A stretch of DNA of 42,722 nucleotides from Desulfobacterales bacterium (GTDB lineage: Bacteria > Desulfobacterota > Desulfobacteria > Desulfobacterales > JAHEIW01). The DNA is taken from the NCBI GenBank assembly GCA_030145015.1, contig JAQYWI010000026.1:1-42722 (forward strand), in the 5' to 3' direction. The notes under the pieces are model-generated. The model was given only the letters and a program-made list of their open reading frames with translations, was not told where the DNA came from and made no database searches. The number at the start of each line of letters is the position of its first letter. Positions within the stretch are counted from its first letter, which is position 1. Made by a program: the position numbers and the translations under genes. Of this stretch, positions 26,830 through 36,208 are shown piece after piece.

Positions 26830-27903
26830 GTGAGCAATCAGGGTTCCCCGAATTTAATCTTATGGTTTTTTCTGGCTGTTTTTACCCTATCCTGTTTCAT
26901 GATGGGCTGGCTTTTATGGCCATTTATATCGGTTATCATCCTGGCCATCGTTGTTACCGGTGTTTTTATTCCAATTTATAAACTTTTGAATCGAAAATTT
27001 AATCCTACGATTGCATCACTGTTGACCTGCGTTCTGATTTTTTTTGTGCTTTTCCTGCCCCTTTCGTTTTTTGTGGGAATTTTGGCCAATGAAGCCTGGG
27101 ACTTGTATTTAACCGCAAAAGGCGCGTTACAAAGCAAACCCATTATGGAGTTGCTTGAAAGGAGTGACATATTTGGAAAAATTAACGAATTTCTGGCTAA
27201 GTTTAAAATTGAAATCACGGGTGAACAGCTCAACCGGGCGATTGCCGAAATCGGCAGGGTGGTGGGGCTTTTTCTGTATGAGCAGGCCAGATCCATCACG
27301 GCCAATGTGCTTAAATTTATCGTCAACTTTTTTTTCATGCTGTTAATTATCTTTTACCTGCTCATTGACAGTCATCGCCTGGTCGCTTTTATCGTCAAAC
27401 TGTCGCCCTTGCCGGAGGATCAGGATCAAAAATTGATTCAAAAATTCAAAGACATTGCCACCGCCATTCTACTGGGCAATGGCCTGGGCGGATTGATCCA
27501 GGGCACTTTAGGCGGAATTGTTTTTGCCGTCTTTGGGCTCCAATCGCCTTTTGTGTGGGGCGTCATCATGGGGCTGATGGCATTTTTGCCGATTTTGGGA
27601 ATCGGCGGCGTATTTGTACCGGCAGCCATTTTTTTATTTTTAAAGGGGCGCATCGGCGCCGGTATCTTTTTCCTGGTATTTTATATTGTCCTTTCAAGCA
27701 GCATCGAATATTTCTTCAAACCCAAATTGGTGGGTAAACGGGTACGCATGCACACCCTGATCGTATTTCTTTCCATCATCGGCGGACTGCAGCTGTTCGG
27801 CATATTGGGCATTATTTACGGCCCCCTGGTGGTAACCGCGTTTTTAACCCTGGCTGAGATCTATCAAGCGAGTTATCAACAGCTGGTAGAACGCGCAAGA
27901 TAG
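26830..27903 (+). CDS. AI-2E/PerM-family transporter
   Basis: Inner-membrane protein of 357 residues with about eight hydrophobic segments. Family marks are the N-terminal PFISVIILAIVVTGVF, the mid-protein FFFMLLIIFYLLID followed by a soluble loop, the conserved GLGGLIQGTLGGIVFAVFG, and the C-terminal LIVFLSIIGGLQLFGILGI with IYGPLVV. Members export small molecules or act as ion antiporters; the substrate cannot be deduced. The GTG at 26830 has an AGGAGG ribosome binding site just upstream, whereas the TTG at 26815 lies before that site, so GTG is preferred. Confidence 0.88.
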   Translation: MSNQGSPNLILWFFLAVFTLSCFMMGWLLWPFISVIILAIVVTGVFIPIYKLLNRKFNPTIASLLTCVLIFFVLFLPLSFFVGILANEAWDLYLTAKGALQSKPIMELLERSDIFGKINEFLAKFKIEITGEQLNRAIAEIGRVVGLFLYEQARSITANVLKFIVNFFFMLLIIFYLLIDSHRLVAFIVKLSPLPEDQDQKLIQKFKDIATAILLGNGLGGLIQGTLGGIVFAVFGLQSPFVWGVIMGLMAFLPILGIGGVFVPAAIFLFLKGRIGAGIFFLVFYIVLSSSIEYFFKPKLVGKRVRMHTLIVFLSIIGGLQLFGILGIIYGPLVVTAFLTLAEIYQASYQQLVERAR

Positions 27904-27953
27904 AGGCTTGAACACATCTCAAAAAGGTGGATCAGGGTTCAGGACAAGGCGCA

Positions 27954-28008
27954 AATCGATTCGAAAGCGGAGCATACACGTTAGTATGTGAGCATTTTGA
28001 ATCGGTTT
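27954..28008. repeat. Imperfect-palindrome repeat (AGCATAC...GTATGTGAGCATTTTGAATC type), copy A
   Basis: AATCGATTCGAAA pairs with TTTTGAATCGGTT around a CATAC/GTATG core. Partly complementary outer arms (AGGGTTC near 27934, GAACCCC near 28012) extend it. A related copy is at 40304-40352. It lies in the 241-base gap before gyrA. Confidence 0.7.
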
Positions 28009-28144
28009 GACGAACCCCTTAATGTTCATAAAAAAAGATGTGAGATCCCGATTTAACGGGGCAACGCAGCCATGGACACTTAGACGCATTTTCGAGATGG
28101 GTTCCTGTGACTTCTAACCAATAACTACTTTACATGGAGTTGAA

Positions 28145-30577
28145 ATGTATCAGAGCGAACGTTCTGCTGAAATCAGCATCGAAAAAGAAATGAAAAAATC
28201 ATATCTTGATTACGCCATGAGTGTAATCATCGGCAGGGCACTGCCGGATGTCCGCGATGGTTTAAAACCGGTTCACCGGCGTGTCCTTTATGCCATGCGG
28301 GAGTTAAAAAATGACTGGAACAAAGCGTATAAAAAATCGGCCCGCATTGTTGGCGATGTGATCGGCAAATTTCATCCCCACGGTGATTCGGCGGTTTATG
28401 ATACGATTGTGCGGATGGCCCAAGATTTTTCCATGCGCTATCCGCTCGTTGATGGCCAGGGCAACTTTGGCTCCGTTGACGGAGATCCTCCGGCTGCCAT
28501 GCGATACACGGAAATTCGAATGATGCGCCTGGCGCATGAACTGCTGGAAGATTTAGAAAAAGAGACGGTTGATTTTGCGCCTAACTATGACGAGTCCCTA
28601 TTTGAACCGACCGTGTTGCCGGCCAAGATCCCCAGTTTGCTGATCAACGGGTCGTCCGGTATCGCTGTGGGGATGGCCACCAATATTCCGCCCCACAATC
28701 TGACTGAAATTATTGCAGCCCTGAAAGCCCTTATCGATAACCCGGAGATTTCAATCGACGAGCTTATTGAACTTGTGCCGGGTCCTGATTTTCCGACAGG
28801 CGGTATGATCTATGGAACTGAGGGCATAAGGTCTGCCTATCAAACCGGACGGGGTGGGGTCCGCATTCGGGCAAGACTTCTGGTTGAAAAAGACAAACGC
28901 ACCCAGCGGGAGACCCTGGTCGTCACAGAGCTGCCCTACCAGGTAAATAAAGCCAAACTGATTGAAAAGATTGCTGAACTGGTCAGAGATAAAAACATCG
29001 AAGGCATAAAATTCGTCAGGGATGAATCGGACCGCGACGGAATGCGAATCGCGTTGGGGCTAAAAAAAGACCAGATCGCCGGTGTGATCATCAATCAGCT
29101 TTACAAACATACCCGCATGGAGAATAGTTTTGGAATTATTTTACTGGCGGTTGTCAATGGACGGCCGGAAGTTCTGAATCTTAAAGAGATTTTGCAATAT
29201 TTCATTTTGCACCGCAAAGATATCGTCATACGGCGGACGCGTTATGATCTGAAAAAGGCCGAAGACCAGGCCCATATTCTTGAAGGCTTAAAGATTGCAT
29301 TGGATAATCTGGATGATGTAGTGGCCTTGATTCGAGCATCCAAATCACCGGCGGAGGCCAAATCCCAGCTGGTGAAGAAATTTAGTCTGACCGAAAAACA
29401 AGCCCAGGCCATTTTGGACATGCGACTGCAGCGGCTCACCGGTCTCGAGCGCGATAAGATTCAGCAGGACTATAAAAATATTATCAAAGATATAGCCAGA
29501 TTTAAGGAGATCCTTGCCAGCGAAAAGCTGGTGCTCAATATTATTAAAGATGAGCTTTCAGAGATACTGGAGAAGTTCGGCGATCATCGCTATACCGAAA
29601 TTATCGAAGAGACCAAAGAAATTACCATCGAGGATATGATTGTTGAAGAGGATATGGTCGTCACGATCTCCAAAAGAGGGTATATCAAACGCAATCCCAT
29701 CACACTGTATAGAAACCAACGCCGGGGCGGTAAAGGCAAAACAGCGATGGGGACCAAGGAAGATGATTTTGTCGAACATCTGTTTGTGGCCTCCACCCAC
29801 CACACTTTTCTTTTCTTTACAAATCAGGGCAGGGTTTACTGGCGCAAGGTCTACGATATGCCCCAGGCCAGCCGTATGAGCCTCGGCAAGGCGATCGTGA
29901 ACCTGCTGAATTTCGGAAAAGAGGAAAGGCTTACCACCGTGTTGGCGGTACCGGAATTTGAGCCGGGCTATCATATTTTGATGGCGACTAAAAATGGCGT
30001 GATTAAAAAGACGGATTTAATGGCATTCAGCCGCCCCCGCCTTGGCGGCATCATTGCACTGAATCTTCTTGAGGGCGATGAATTGATCTCTGCGCGGATT
30101 ACCGATGGCACCCTGAATGTGTTCCTGGGGTCCCGCATGGGAAAATCCATCCGTTTTCACGAATCCGATATTCGCCCATCGGGGCGCGTTGCTACCGGGG
30201 TTCGGGGAATGCGCCTGGCTCAAGGAGATTATATCGTCGGTATGGAGGTCCTCAGCCACGGTCAAACGCTGTTTGCGGTGACCGAACACGGATACGGCAA
30301 GCGCACTTCGATTGATGAATATCCGGTCCAGAAACGCGGCGGCAAGGGTGTCATTTCAATAAAAACCACCGAACGCAACGGGATGGTCGTAGAGATATTG
30401 CTGGTTGAAGAAGATGATGATTTGATGCTGATGACCGACGCCGGCAAAGTAATTCGAATGCAGATTAATTCGATTTCCATAATCAGCCGCAATACCCAGG
30501 GTGTAACACTCATGGGCATGGATACCGAAGAACGGGTTGTCGGTGCCGCAAGACTGGCAGAAAAAGAAGAAGAATAG
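28145..30577 (+). CDS. gyrA: DNA gyrase subunit A
   Basis: A-subunit of the type II topoisomerase that introduces negative supercoils; forms A2B2 with GyrB, which is not in this window. The 810 residues include DNA-cleaving Tyr121 ([10 protein letters not shown]) and the quinolone-region motif [10 protein letters not shown] with Ser82 and Asp86, the unmutated residues. The C-terminal wrapping domain has the GyrA-box QRRGGKG at 525-531 and a blade repeat KRGGKG later. The GyrA-box separates it from ParC. The ATG has a GGAG box about 8 bases upstream. The gpsA start follows after 11 bases. Confidence 0.97.
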   Translation: MYQSERSAEISIEKEMKKSYLDYAMSVIIGRALPDVRDGLKPVHRRVLYAMRELKNDWNKAYKKSARIVGDVIGKFHPHGDSAVYDTIVRMAQDFSMRYPLVDGQGNFGSVDGDPPAAMRYTEIRMMRLAHELLEDLEKETVDFAPNYDESLFEPTVLPAKIPSLLINGSSGIAVGMATNIPPHNLTEIIAALKALIDNPEISIDELIELVPGPDFPTGGMIYGTEGIRSAYQTGRGGVRIRARLLVEKDKRTQRETLVVTELPYQVNKAKLIEKIAELVRDKNIEGIKFVRDESDRDGMRIALGLKKDQIAGVIINQLYKHTRMENSFGIILLAVVNGRPEVLNLKEILQYFILHRKDIVIRRTRYDLKKAEDQAHILEGLKIALDNLDDVVALIRASKSPAEAKSQLVKKFSLTEKQAQAILDMRLQRLTGLERDKIQQDYKNIIKDIARFKEILASEKLVLNIIKDELSEILEKFGDHRYTEIIEETKEITIEDMIVEEDMVVTISKRGYIKRNPITLYRNQRRGGKGKTAMGTKEDDFVEHLFVASTHHTFLFFTNQGRVYWRKVYDMPQASRMSLGKAIVNLLNFGKEERLTTVLAVPEFEPGYHILMATKNGVIKKTDLMAFSRPRLGGIIALNLLEGDELISARITDGTLNVFLGSRMGKSIRFHESDIRPSGRVATGVRGMRLAQGDYIVGMEVLSHGQTLFAVTEHGYGKRTSIDEYPVQKRGGKGVISIKTTERNGMVVEILLVEEDDDLMLMTDAGKVIRMQINSISIISRNTQGVTLMGMDTEERVVGAARLAEKEEE

Positions 30578-30588
30578 ACGCTTAAGAA

Positions 30589-31629
30589 ATGCAAACACCA
30601 ACTGAAATAGATCTGAAGAAATTCAAGATCGCCGTTGTGGGAGCCGGGAGCTGGGGGACGGCCATCGCCGATCTGCTGGCATGCAAAGGCTATCCGGTCG
30701 ATCTTTGGGTCTTTGAAAAAGAGGTCCGGGACCATATTGAAAAATTTCATGAAAATAAGCTTTTTCTTCCGGACCACACCCTTGCGCCCAATCTTTCATC
30801 TTCAAATGACCTGGCCGGTGTTGTATCCGCTAAGGATCTGATTGTGATCGTCGTGCCTTCGCATGTTATGCGGGCGGTAACTCAAAAAATGGCCGGGCAT
30901 CTATCGGCAGGCACGATTATTACATCTGCTTCCAAAGGCATTGAGCAAAAGACACATCTAACCATGTCGGGTGTGATCAAAGAAAATCTTCCCGAAGTCG
31001 CGGCGGAGCGGATGGCGGTGATGTCCGGCCCCAGTTTTGCCAGGGAGGTCGCTCAGAGAATGCCTACTTCGGTAACGGTGGCGTGCCGGGACCCTGAAAT
31101 TTCCGCCAGGGTGCAGCACGTATTTGCAACACCGTATTTCAGAGTGTATACCAGTGATGACCTTGTCGGTGTTGAGCTGGGCGGTTCTGTTAAAAATGTA
31201 ATTGCGATTGCATCCGGCATCCTGGATGGTCTCGGAATGGGTTTAAATACCCGGGCAGCGCTAATCACAAGAGGAATGACCGAGGTCCGCCGCCTGGGAC
31301 TTCATCTCGGAGCCAATCCAAGAACGTTTACCGGGCTGGCCGGCTTTGGAGATCTGGTACTGACGTGCACGGGCAATCTCAGCCGAAACTATACGGTCGG
31401 TATAAAGTTAGGCAAAGGCAAAAAACTTCAACAAATACTGGATGAGATGCACATGGTGGCGGAGGGGGTTAAAACTGCCAAATCCGTCTATAATTTTTCC
31501 CGCAAGCTCGGTGTTGAAATGCCGATATGCCACGAGATTTATCGTATTCTTTATGAAGATCTGGCGCCTAAAGAGGCCGTCTACCGCTTAATGACGCGAT
31601 CACTCAAACAGGAGTTGGATGAGGCGTAA
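30589..31629 (+). CDS. gpsA: Glycerol-3-phosphate dehydrogenase [NAD(P)+]
   Basis: Reduces dihydroxyacetone phosphate to sn-glycerol 3-phosphate for phospholipid synthesis. The 346 residues show the Rossmann motif GAGSWGTAIADLL (18-30), KGIEQKTHLTMS, MSGPSFAREVA, catalytic Lys202 in GGSVKNVIAIASG, and the conserved TFTGLAGFGDLVLTC. Length is normal. It directly follows gyrA and is probably co-transcribed. A low-complexity GGGTTRCG repeat starts right after its stop. Confidence 0.97.
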   Translation: MQTPTEIDLKKFKIAVVGAGSWGTAIADLLACKGYPVDLWVFEKEVRDHIEKFHENKLFLPDHTLAPNLSSSNDLAGVVSAKDLIVIVVPSHVMRAVTQKMAGHLSAGTIITSASKGIEQKTHLTMSGVIKENLPEVAAERMAVMSGPSFAREVAQRMPTSVTVACRDPEISARVQHVFATPYFRVYTSDDLVGVELGGSVKNVIAIASGILDGLGMGLNTRAALITRGMTEVRRLGLHLGANPRTFTGLAGFGDLVLTCTGNLSRNYTVGIKLGKGKKLQQILDEMHMVAEGVKTAKSVYNFSRKLGVEMPICHEIYRILYEDLAPKEAVYRLMTRSLKQELDEA

Positions 31630-31630
31630 G

Positions 31631-31819
31631 GCGGGTTGCGCGTTTCGGGTTACGCGTTGCGAGTTACGGGTTGCGGGTTACGGGTTGCGCGTCGTGCGTT
31701 TTGAGTGCATGCTGTATATGATTACGAGAATATCTCAATTTTTTGAAAATGGAAGATAATTGCTCATGAAAAAGAAGACATCAACCCGCAACCCGCAACC
31801 TGCAACCCGCAACGCGCAG
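31631..31819. repeat. Low-complexity inverted repeat (GGGTTGCG / CGCAACCC) overlapping the radC start
   Basis: 31631-31699 is a run of GGGTTGCG/GGGTTACG units. 31782-31819 holds the complementary CAACCCGCAACC type. The second arm lies inside the radC reading frame, and about 80 bases with the radC start lie between the arms. Confidence 0.8.
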
Positions 31820-32539
31820 CGGCCGCACAAGGGAGCGGGCCACAGACAAAGACTGCGCGAACGATTTCTTGCCGGCGGCCTTGATGGTTTTCACGACTAC
31901 GAAGTGATCGAACTCTTGCTCACCCTGGCCATGCCGCGCAAAGATTGCAAAGATGCGGCTAAAGAAGCCCTGAAAAGATTTAAAACACTGCAAGGGGTGC
32001 TTGAAGCCACACCGCAGGAGCTTGGTAAAGTCGACGGCATCGGTCCCAAAAACCTTTTCGGTCTTAAACTGATCAAAGCCGTTGCCGAAAGATATCTTGA
32101 AAAGAAACTCATCCATAAAGATGCAATTAATGATTCAAAGGCGCTTTTCGATTACCTGTACCATAGCATCGGAGATAAGAATCGAGAATTTTTCAAAGTC
32201 ATATTTTTGAATTCTAAAAACCAGGTGATTACCGCCAGTACCATTTCTGAAGGAACGTTGACCGCAAGCAGCGTATATCCGCGTGAAGTCATTCAGGCAG
32301 CCCTCAGTCATGATGCCGCTGCTCTTATTTTTGCCCACAATCACCCTTCAGGCGACCCGAAACCCTCTTCAGAAGATGTTGCCGTTACCCGGCAACTGGT
32401 CTTTGCCGGCAAGGTGATGGGGATGGTCGTGCATGAACATCTCATCATTGGAGATAATCGCTATTTCAGTTTTGCGGATCAGGGCTATATTGCACGCATG
32501 AACCGGGAGTTCGAAAAGTTGACGGAGCAGGGGACTTAG
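31766..32539 (+). CDS. radC: RadC/JAB-domain protein
   Basis: A 257-residue member of the RadC family. An N-terminal helix-hairpin-helix region (HRQRLRERFLAGGLDGFHDYE; LGKVDGIGPKNLFGLK) precedes a JAB/MPN metalloprotease-like domain with HNHPSGDPKPSSEDV, the zinc-binding motif. The historical role in DNA repair is doubtful. ATG 31766 is preferred over TTG 31760; GGAAG lies about 10 bases upstream. Residues about 6-17 (STRNPQPATRNAQ) are encoded by an intergenic-type repeat arm, so either the repeat has invaded the N-terminus or the true start is further downstream, before GHRQRLRERF. Confidence 0.92.
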   Translation: MKKKTSTRNPQPATRNAQRPHKGAGHRQRLRERFLAGGLDGFHDYEVIELLLTLAMPRKDCKDAAKEALKRFKTLQGVLEATPQELGKVDGIGPKNLFGLKLIKAVAERYLEKKLIHKDAINDSKALFDYLYHSIGDKNREFFKVIFLNSKNQVITASTISEGTLTASSVYPREVIQAALSHDAAALIFAHNHPSGDPKPSSEDVAVTRQLVFAGKVMGMVVHEHLIIGDNRYFSFADQGYIARMNREFEKLTEQGT

Positions 32540-32684
32540 AACCCACTTGAAAGTAGATTATGAAAACATATTATCCGCAGACTTGTCCGCCATCCTTTTG
32601 GAGGATTACACAGATTACACAGATTTTAAAAAATTAAAAATGGACCACTGCCCATTGAATATCGGTGGAATTCTATCATTATAA

Positions 32685-32960
32685 ATGACACAGAGAAAAA
32701 AAGAATATCCTTACTGTTTCGGAAAACTCGATAATGTCTTCCCGCTGGCAAAGGACGGTTTAAGGCATACCCCGGAAAGCTGTATGGTCTGTTTCTGTAA
32801 AACTGAATGTCTAAGGGAAGCCGTCAAGGGGCCGGAGGGCATTAAAGTTGAAGAAGAGCGGGTCAAGCGCGCCTATGGTTCCGGCACTATCAGTTTTTTT
32901 GAAAGATGGTCCAAAAAGAAATCTTTGGAGCGCCAAAAAAAGGGTGGCGGCAAAACATAG
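32685..32960 (+). CDS. Small Cys-rich protein, unknown function
   Basis: A 91-residue protein with Cys11, Cys33, Cys36, Cys38 and Cys42 in a short segment (ESCMVCFCKTEC), suggesting a zinc or iron-sulfur site. The Lys/Gly-rich C-terminus is probably disordered. No recognised family. It lies between radC and the VTT-domain gene on the same strand, separated by 145 and 42 bases. Real-gene status rests on the clustered Cys motif and codon use; the ribosome binding site is weak. Confidence 0.6.
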   Translation: MTQRKKEYPYCFGKLDNVFPLAKDGLRHTPESCMVCFCKTECLREAVKGPEGIKVEEERVKRAYGSGTISFFERWSKKKSLERQKKGGGKT

Positions 32961-33002
32961 GCGCTTAAATTACTTTTGTAGGCCTTCCATTTTCATCAAA
33001 TT

Positions 33003-33710
33003 ATGCCCTCAACAGCTGCTTCAAATAAATTTAAAATTTCCATCATATTGGCGCTGATTGTTTTTGGTTTTGCGGGGTTCTGGTTTCGCATTCCGATCTG
33101 GGAAAAGACCACTGATTTATACCATTTGTTTTCTGATAGGGAACAAATCAGGCTCCTTATTTCTTCCTTTGGAACCGGTGCGCCGCCGGTTTTCATGCTG
33201 GTTCAGATTCTTCAGGTCATTTTTGCCCCTGTGCCGGGCGAAGCCACCGGATTTATCGGCGGTTATCTGTTCGGGACGCTGCCGGGATTTATCTATTCCA
33301 GTATCGGACTGACAGTGGGTTCCTGGTTGAATTTTATGATTGGCCGTTTCCTGGGTGAGCGCTATGTACGGAAGCGGATTCCGGCGCATCAGTTTCAAAA
33401 AATTGATGGGATGGTTAAACGTCAGGGCGTTATCGTATTGTTTATCCTGTTTTTATTTCCGGGCTTTCCCAAGGACTATCTGTGCCTGGCGCTCGGTGTG
33501 AGCACGCTGCCGATCAAAATTTTTATTTTGCTGGCCAGCATCGGCAGAATGCCGGGCACATTTGCCTTAAGCATGCAGGGTGCATTCCTATATGAACAAA
33601 ATTATGTTCTGCTCGGGGCTATGATTGGTGCTTGCCTGATTTTGGCCTTCCTGTGCTACGCCTACCGTGAAAGAATTTATCTTTGGATCGAGAAGATAGA
33701 AAACAAATAA
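33003..33710 (+). CDS. VTT-domain (TVP38/DedA-like) membrane protein
   Basis: A 235-residue inner-membrane protein with an N-terminal helix (about 11-29) and the VTT/SNARE-associated domain from about residue 58. Visible marks are PVPGEATGFIGGYLFGTLPG, GSWLNFMIGRFLGERYV, and the FLFPGFPKDYLCLALG stretch with the conserved Phe-Pro-Gly-x-Pro. Related DedA and TMEM41 proteins move lipids between leaflets or affect membrane homeostasis; the substrate here is not known. The ATG is the first in frame; no strong ribosome binding site is seen. Confidence 0.87.
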   Translation: MPSTAASNKFKISIILALIVFGFAGFWFRIPIWEKTTDLYHLFSDREQIRLLISSFGTGAPPVFMLVQILQVIFAPVPGEATGFIGGYLFGTLPGFIYSSIGLTVGSWLNFMIGRFLGERYVRKRIPAHQFQKIDGMVKRQGVIVLFILFLFPGFPKDYLCLALGVSTLPIKIFILLASIGRMPGTFALSMQGAFLYEQNYVLLGAMIGACLILAFLCYAYRERIYLWIEKIENK

Positions 33711-33880
33711 CTAGCCGCCAATTCCTATAATTGCCTGCCTGATTATTTTCCTTCTTTAACTCTATAATAAATCATGATATTATAATACCTGAATCTTGCA
33801 TGAAAATAGATGAGAACCTTTTGTTATTTTATGTCGGATGAAGATCATTTTTATTTCTCATCTTTTTTCACCCTTCGGGC

Positions 33881-33975
33881 GAGCCGGAGGCTCTCATATG
33901 CTGCGTTATTAAGGGCGAAGCATAGTTTACTATAGCTTCGCCCTTAAGTGCCTTGCCTATGGAAGCCTCCGACTC
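33881..33975. repeat. Large imperfect palindrome
   Basis: Outer arms GAGCCGGAGGCT (33881-33892) and AGCCTCCGACTC (33964-33975) match at 11 of 12 positions. A central stem of 13 bp plus 4 bp (33909-33947, AAGGGCGAAGC with GCTTCGCCCTT) closes on a TTTA loop. No T-run follows. The rest of the 406-base gap (33711-34116) contains two copies of TGAATCTTGC and two of CATGAAAATAGAT but no gene. Confidence 0.75.
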
Positions 33976-34116
33976 GTGCAAAATTCAGGTAATATCTGAA
34001 TCTTGCCCCGCTTCGCGGGATGAAGCCTCTAATTTTATGATACCAAGGGGCTCCTCATGAAAATAGATAAAAATTAATGAGAAGTTGAGATTCACGTTCT
34101 TAAACAGGAGAAGACA

Positions 34117-35178
34117 TTGGCATACTGGAATTACAGGGAAGAACTGAGCCACGCCGATAAATTGAGGCGTTCCTACTATGAGCTGTTGAGGGATGAGCTG
34201 GATCAATTTCTACTGCAATATGCCCTTATTGATTCATATAAAACTTTCAGCTCCCATCAAATTCCTTTTCCGTTTGTTGAAAAACGGGAGATGAAGCCAC
34301 GCGGGCGTATTCCCGATCAGGAATACGAATCGCAGAAGGCATTTCTTGTTATTTTTGTAGAAGATTCCGTTCTGCCGGAGCATAAAAAGTACATCCGGTT
34401 TTTCGATGTCAATAAAACCACCAAGAAGAATCTTTTGCGCTTTAAAACACTGCCTCTTGAAGATAAGTTTGACCGCAATTGGAAATATCTTGAATCCATC
34501 TATTTTAAAAATTTTTTAAAAATTATGCTGCCGATCGATTATGCCCTGCTGATACAGGGCGACGCAGCCAGCCTTGCAAGGAATCGATATGGCCTTACCC
34601 ATTTTCATGTACGGGTTGATTGGCCTATAACTGAAGCTGCTGAAGATATGGCGCGGAGCTTGAGGTATATATCCAAAGATATATTCGAAAAGGGCGACAA
34701 GTATGCCGAAGATATCCAGAAGAAGTTTTTTGAATATTATGGACTTCCGGTGATGGTGGGCGGCAGGCGGACGGCAGCCATTGTCGCTGCCCAGTATCTT
34801 AAACGGATTCCGGGGATCTCAACTGTATATGCGGGCAGCAGTGAATCCAGAGCATTGATTCGAATCTCCGAACGGGGTATCTCCAAATCGGTTTTGATAA
34901 AACGCTCTCTCAAGGAACTGGATGAAATCGCTGAAGGCTTCGGCCTATCGCCCCTGGTTTTCAAAAAGAATTATGTCGTGGCGCGCGAGAAAAGATGCGG
35001 GGTTTGCATTTTCCAGGCAAGTTATGCCCGAACGTACCATGCCCGTGAACCCGAAGACGGCAAGCTGAGAGAAGTTAAACCGGACCTGTACTGGCTAACG
35101 GTCGGCGAGCAGCATATCCTTCCGAAACCGGGGATATTGAAATATCCTCCGATTCCGCTCAACCTTATCTACACCTAA
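34117..35178 (+). CDS. Hypothetical protein, 353 residues, family not recognised
   Basis: A soluble protein starting with TTG, 6 bases after an AGGAG box. The first 60 residues are helical and charged (HADKLRRSYYELLRDELDQF). No signal peptide or membrane helix is present. Middle and end contain FHVRVDWPITEAAEDMARSL, a glycine-arginine stretch (VGGRRTAAIVAAQYLKRIPG), and a Cys-x2-Cys (RCGVCIF). None of these points to a known enzyme. The frame is long, with even composition and a good start, so a real gene is likely. It converges on the GNAT gene; repeat copy E5 lies between the two 3' ends. Confidence 0.75.
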   Translation: MAYWNYREELSHADKLRRSYYELLRDELDQFLLQYALIDSYKTFSSHQIPFPFVEKREMKPRGRIPDQEYESQKAFLVIFVEDSVLPEHKKYIRFFDVNKTTKKNLLRFKTLPLEDKFDRNWKYLESIYFKNFLKIMLPIDYALLIQGDAASLARNRYGLTHFHVRVDWPITEAAEDMARSLRYISKDIFEKGDKYAEDIQKKFFEYYGLPVMVGGRRTAAIVAAQYLKRIPGISTVYAGSSESRALIRISERGISKSVLIKRSLKELDEIAEGFGLSPLVFKKNYVVAREKRCGVCIFQASYARTYHAREPEDGKLREVKPDLYWLTVGEQHILPKPGILKYPPIPLNLIYT

Positions 35179-35189
35179 CCAGAAATGCC

Positions 35190-35455
35190 TAAAATGACTA
35201 AAGTGATCTAAAGTGCCTAAAGTTAAGGAATTCTATCATTTAACAGAAAATGGTGAAAAAGTAGCTGGATTTTGTTTCGAAAACGAGGACGACGACGAGT
35301 ACGAGTACGACGACAAAAGCGATGCAGATGGAATTGTAAATTCTCTTCGTCCTCGATAGCAAAAAATAGGATTTGCATCTTTCTAAAAAAGACGGAGCGT
35401 AGCGACACCAAAACTTTAGGCACTTTAGCTCATTTTAGTTCACTTTAGGCACTTT
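35190..35455. repeat. TGCCTAAAA inverted-repeat element, copy E5, with a GACGAC/GAGTAC core
   Basis: Left arm 35185-35224 (TGCCTAAAA, TGACTAAAG, TGATCTAAAG, TGCCTAAAG units) and right arm 35412-35455 in reverse orientation. Inside lies a triplet-type microrepeat of GACGAC and GAGTAC (35285-35314) and an inverted CGAGGACGA/TCGTCCTCG pair, but no four-helix gene. It is located between the 3' ends of two convergent genes. Confidence 0.82.
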
Positions 35456-35458
35456 CTT

Positions 35459-35914
35459 TTAAAGCTTTTTCATCATGGCGATTTCATCGCAGTCCGGGAA
35501 TTTAACACAAATCATACAATCGCTCCAGATTTTCAGCGGGAGATCGGATCGCTCGATTTGATTGAAACCTAATTTTTTAAAAAAGTCCGGCTTGTAGGTG
35601 AGGGTGAACACTTTTTTGACATTAAACGATTTAGCCTCCTGCAAAACCGTTTTCGCAAGCTTTGACCCGATATTTTTACCCAGGTGTTCGGGAAGAACAG
35701 CCAGGGATCGAATTTCAGCAAGATCTTCCCAGCAGAACTGCAGGGCGCAGCAGCCGATCAACTGATTATTGCGCTCATCCATATACACAGAAAAATCCCT
35801 GATATGATCATATAACTCACTTAACGGTCGTGCCAGAAGTTCCTCTTTTTTGCCGTATTCCTGCAAAAGCCCGTGAATCGACTTTACGTCTTGAATGCCT
35901 GCTTTTCGAATCAT
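35459..35914 (-). CDS. GNAT acetyltransferase, N-acetylglutamate synthase-like
   Basis: A 151-residue GCN5-type acetyltransferase. Strand beta-4 with the acetyl-CoA loop is EIRSLAVLPEHLGKNIGSKL (the Q/R-x-x-G-x-G/A pattern is represented by HLGKNIG). The C-terminal half, YKPDFFKKLGF followed by LPLKIWSDCMICVKFPDCDE, resembles stand-alone ArgA-type amino-acid N-acetyltransferases that start arginine synthesis. No other arg gene lies nearby, so a different substrate remains possible. A copy of the 180-base dispersed repeat begins 60 bases upstream of its start. Confidence 0.78.
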   Translation of the reverse strand: MIRKAGIQDVKSIHGLLQEYGKKEELLARPLSELYDHIRDFSVYMDERNNQLIGCCALQFCWEDLAEIRSLAVLPEHLGKNIGSKLAKTVLQEAKSFNVKKVFTLTYKPDFFKKLGFNQIERSDLPLKIWSDCMICVKFPDCDEIAMMKKL

Positions 35915-35973
35915 AATGATGCCTTTATAGCATTGTTTGCCGTTTAATTAAACTTAAATTGAGCGCACATTTT

Positions 35974-36172
35974 AGCGTCTTAATTATAAATTTGTTGTTT
36001 TTAGTGCAAAGATATTTTTTAGCATCTTTGTAGATCTTTGCCTATCAATGATTCATAGGAATCTGAGCGGGTATCAACTTTTTTTTGTTTGGGTCATTTG
36101 AATTTTGGTGATTAGAAATTTGTTTCGTATTTCGGGTTTCGAGTTTCGTATTTCCGGTTTATCCGGGTTAGG
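35974..36172. repeat. Dispersed about 180-base repeat, copy 2
   Basis: Counterpart of 24419-24597, collinear over its whole length, with the same CCTATCAATGATTCATAGG palindrome. It has about 20 extra bases near 36132-36153 made by duplication of a TTTCGTATTTC/GGGTTTCGAG motif. It fills most of the gap between the PBP1A and GNAT genes. Confidence 0.88.
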
Positions 36173-36208
36173 TTTAAGATGAAAGCTGCGGGCTGGACGG
36201 CAATGGCT

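Noticed and set aside
28145..30577. ParC (topoisomerase IV subunit A)
   Set aside because: The GyrA-box QRRGGKG and the size of 810 residues identify gyrase A.
35285..35314. Coding repeat of a Asp/Tyr/Glu-rich protein in E5
   Set aside because: The GACGAC/GAGTAC triplets are within a short frame lacking a start and ribosome binding site, inside a repeat element.
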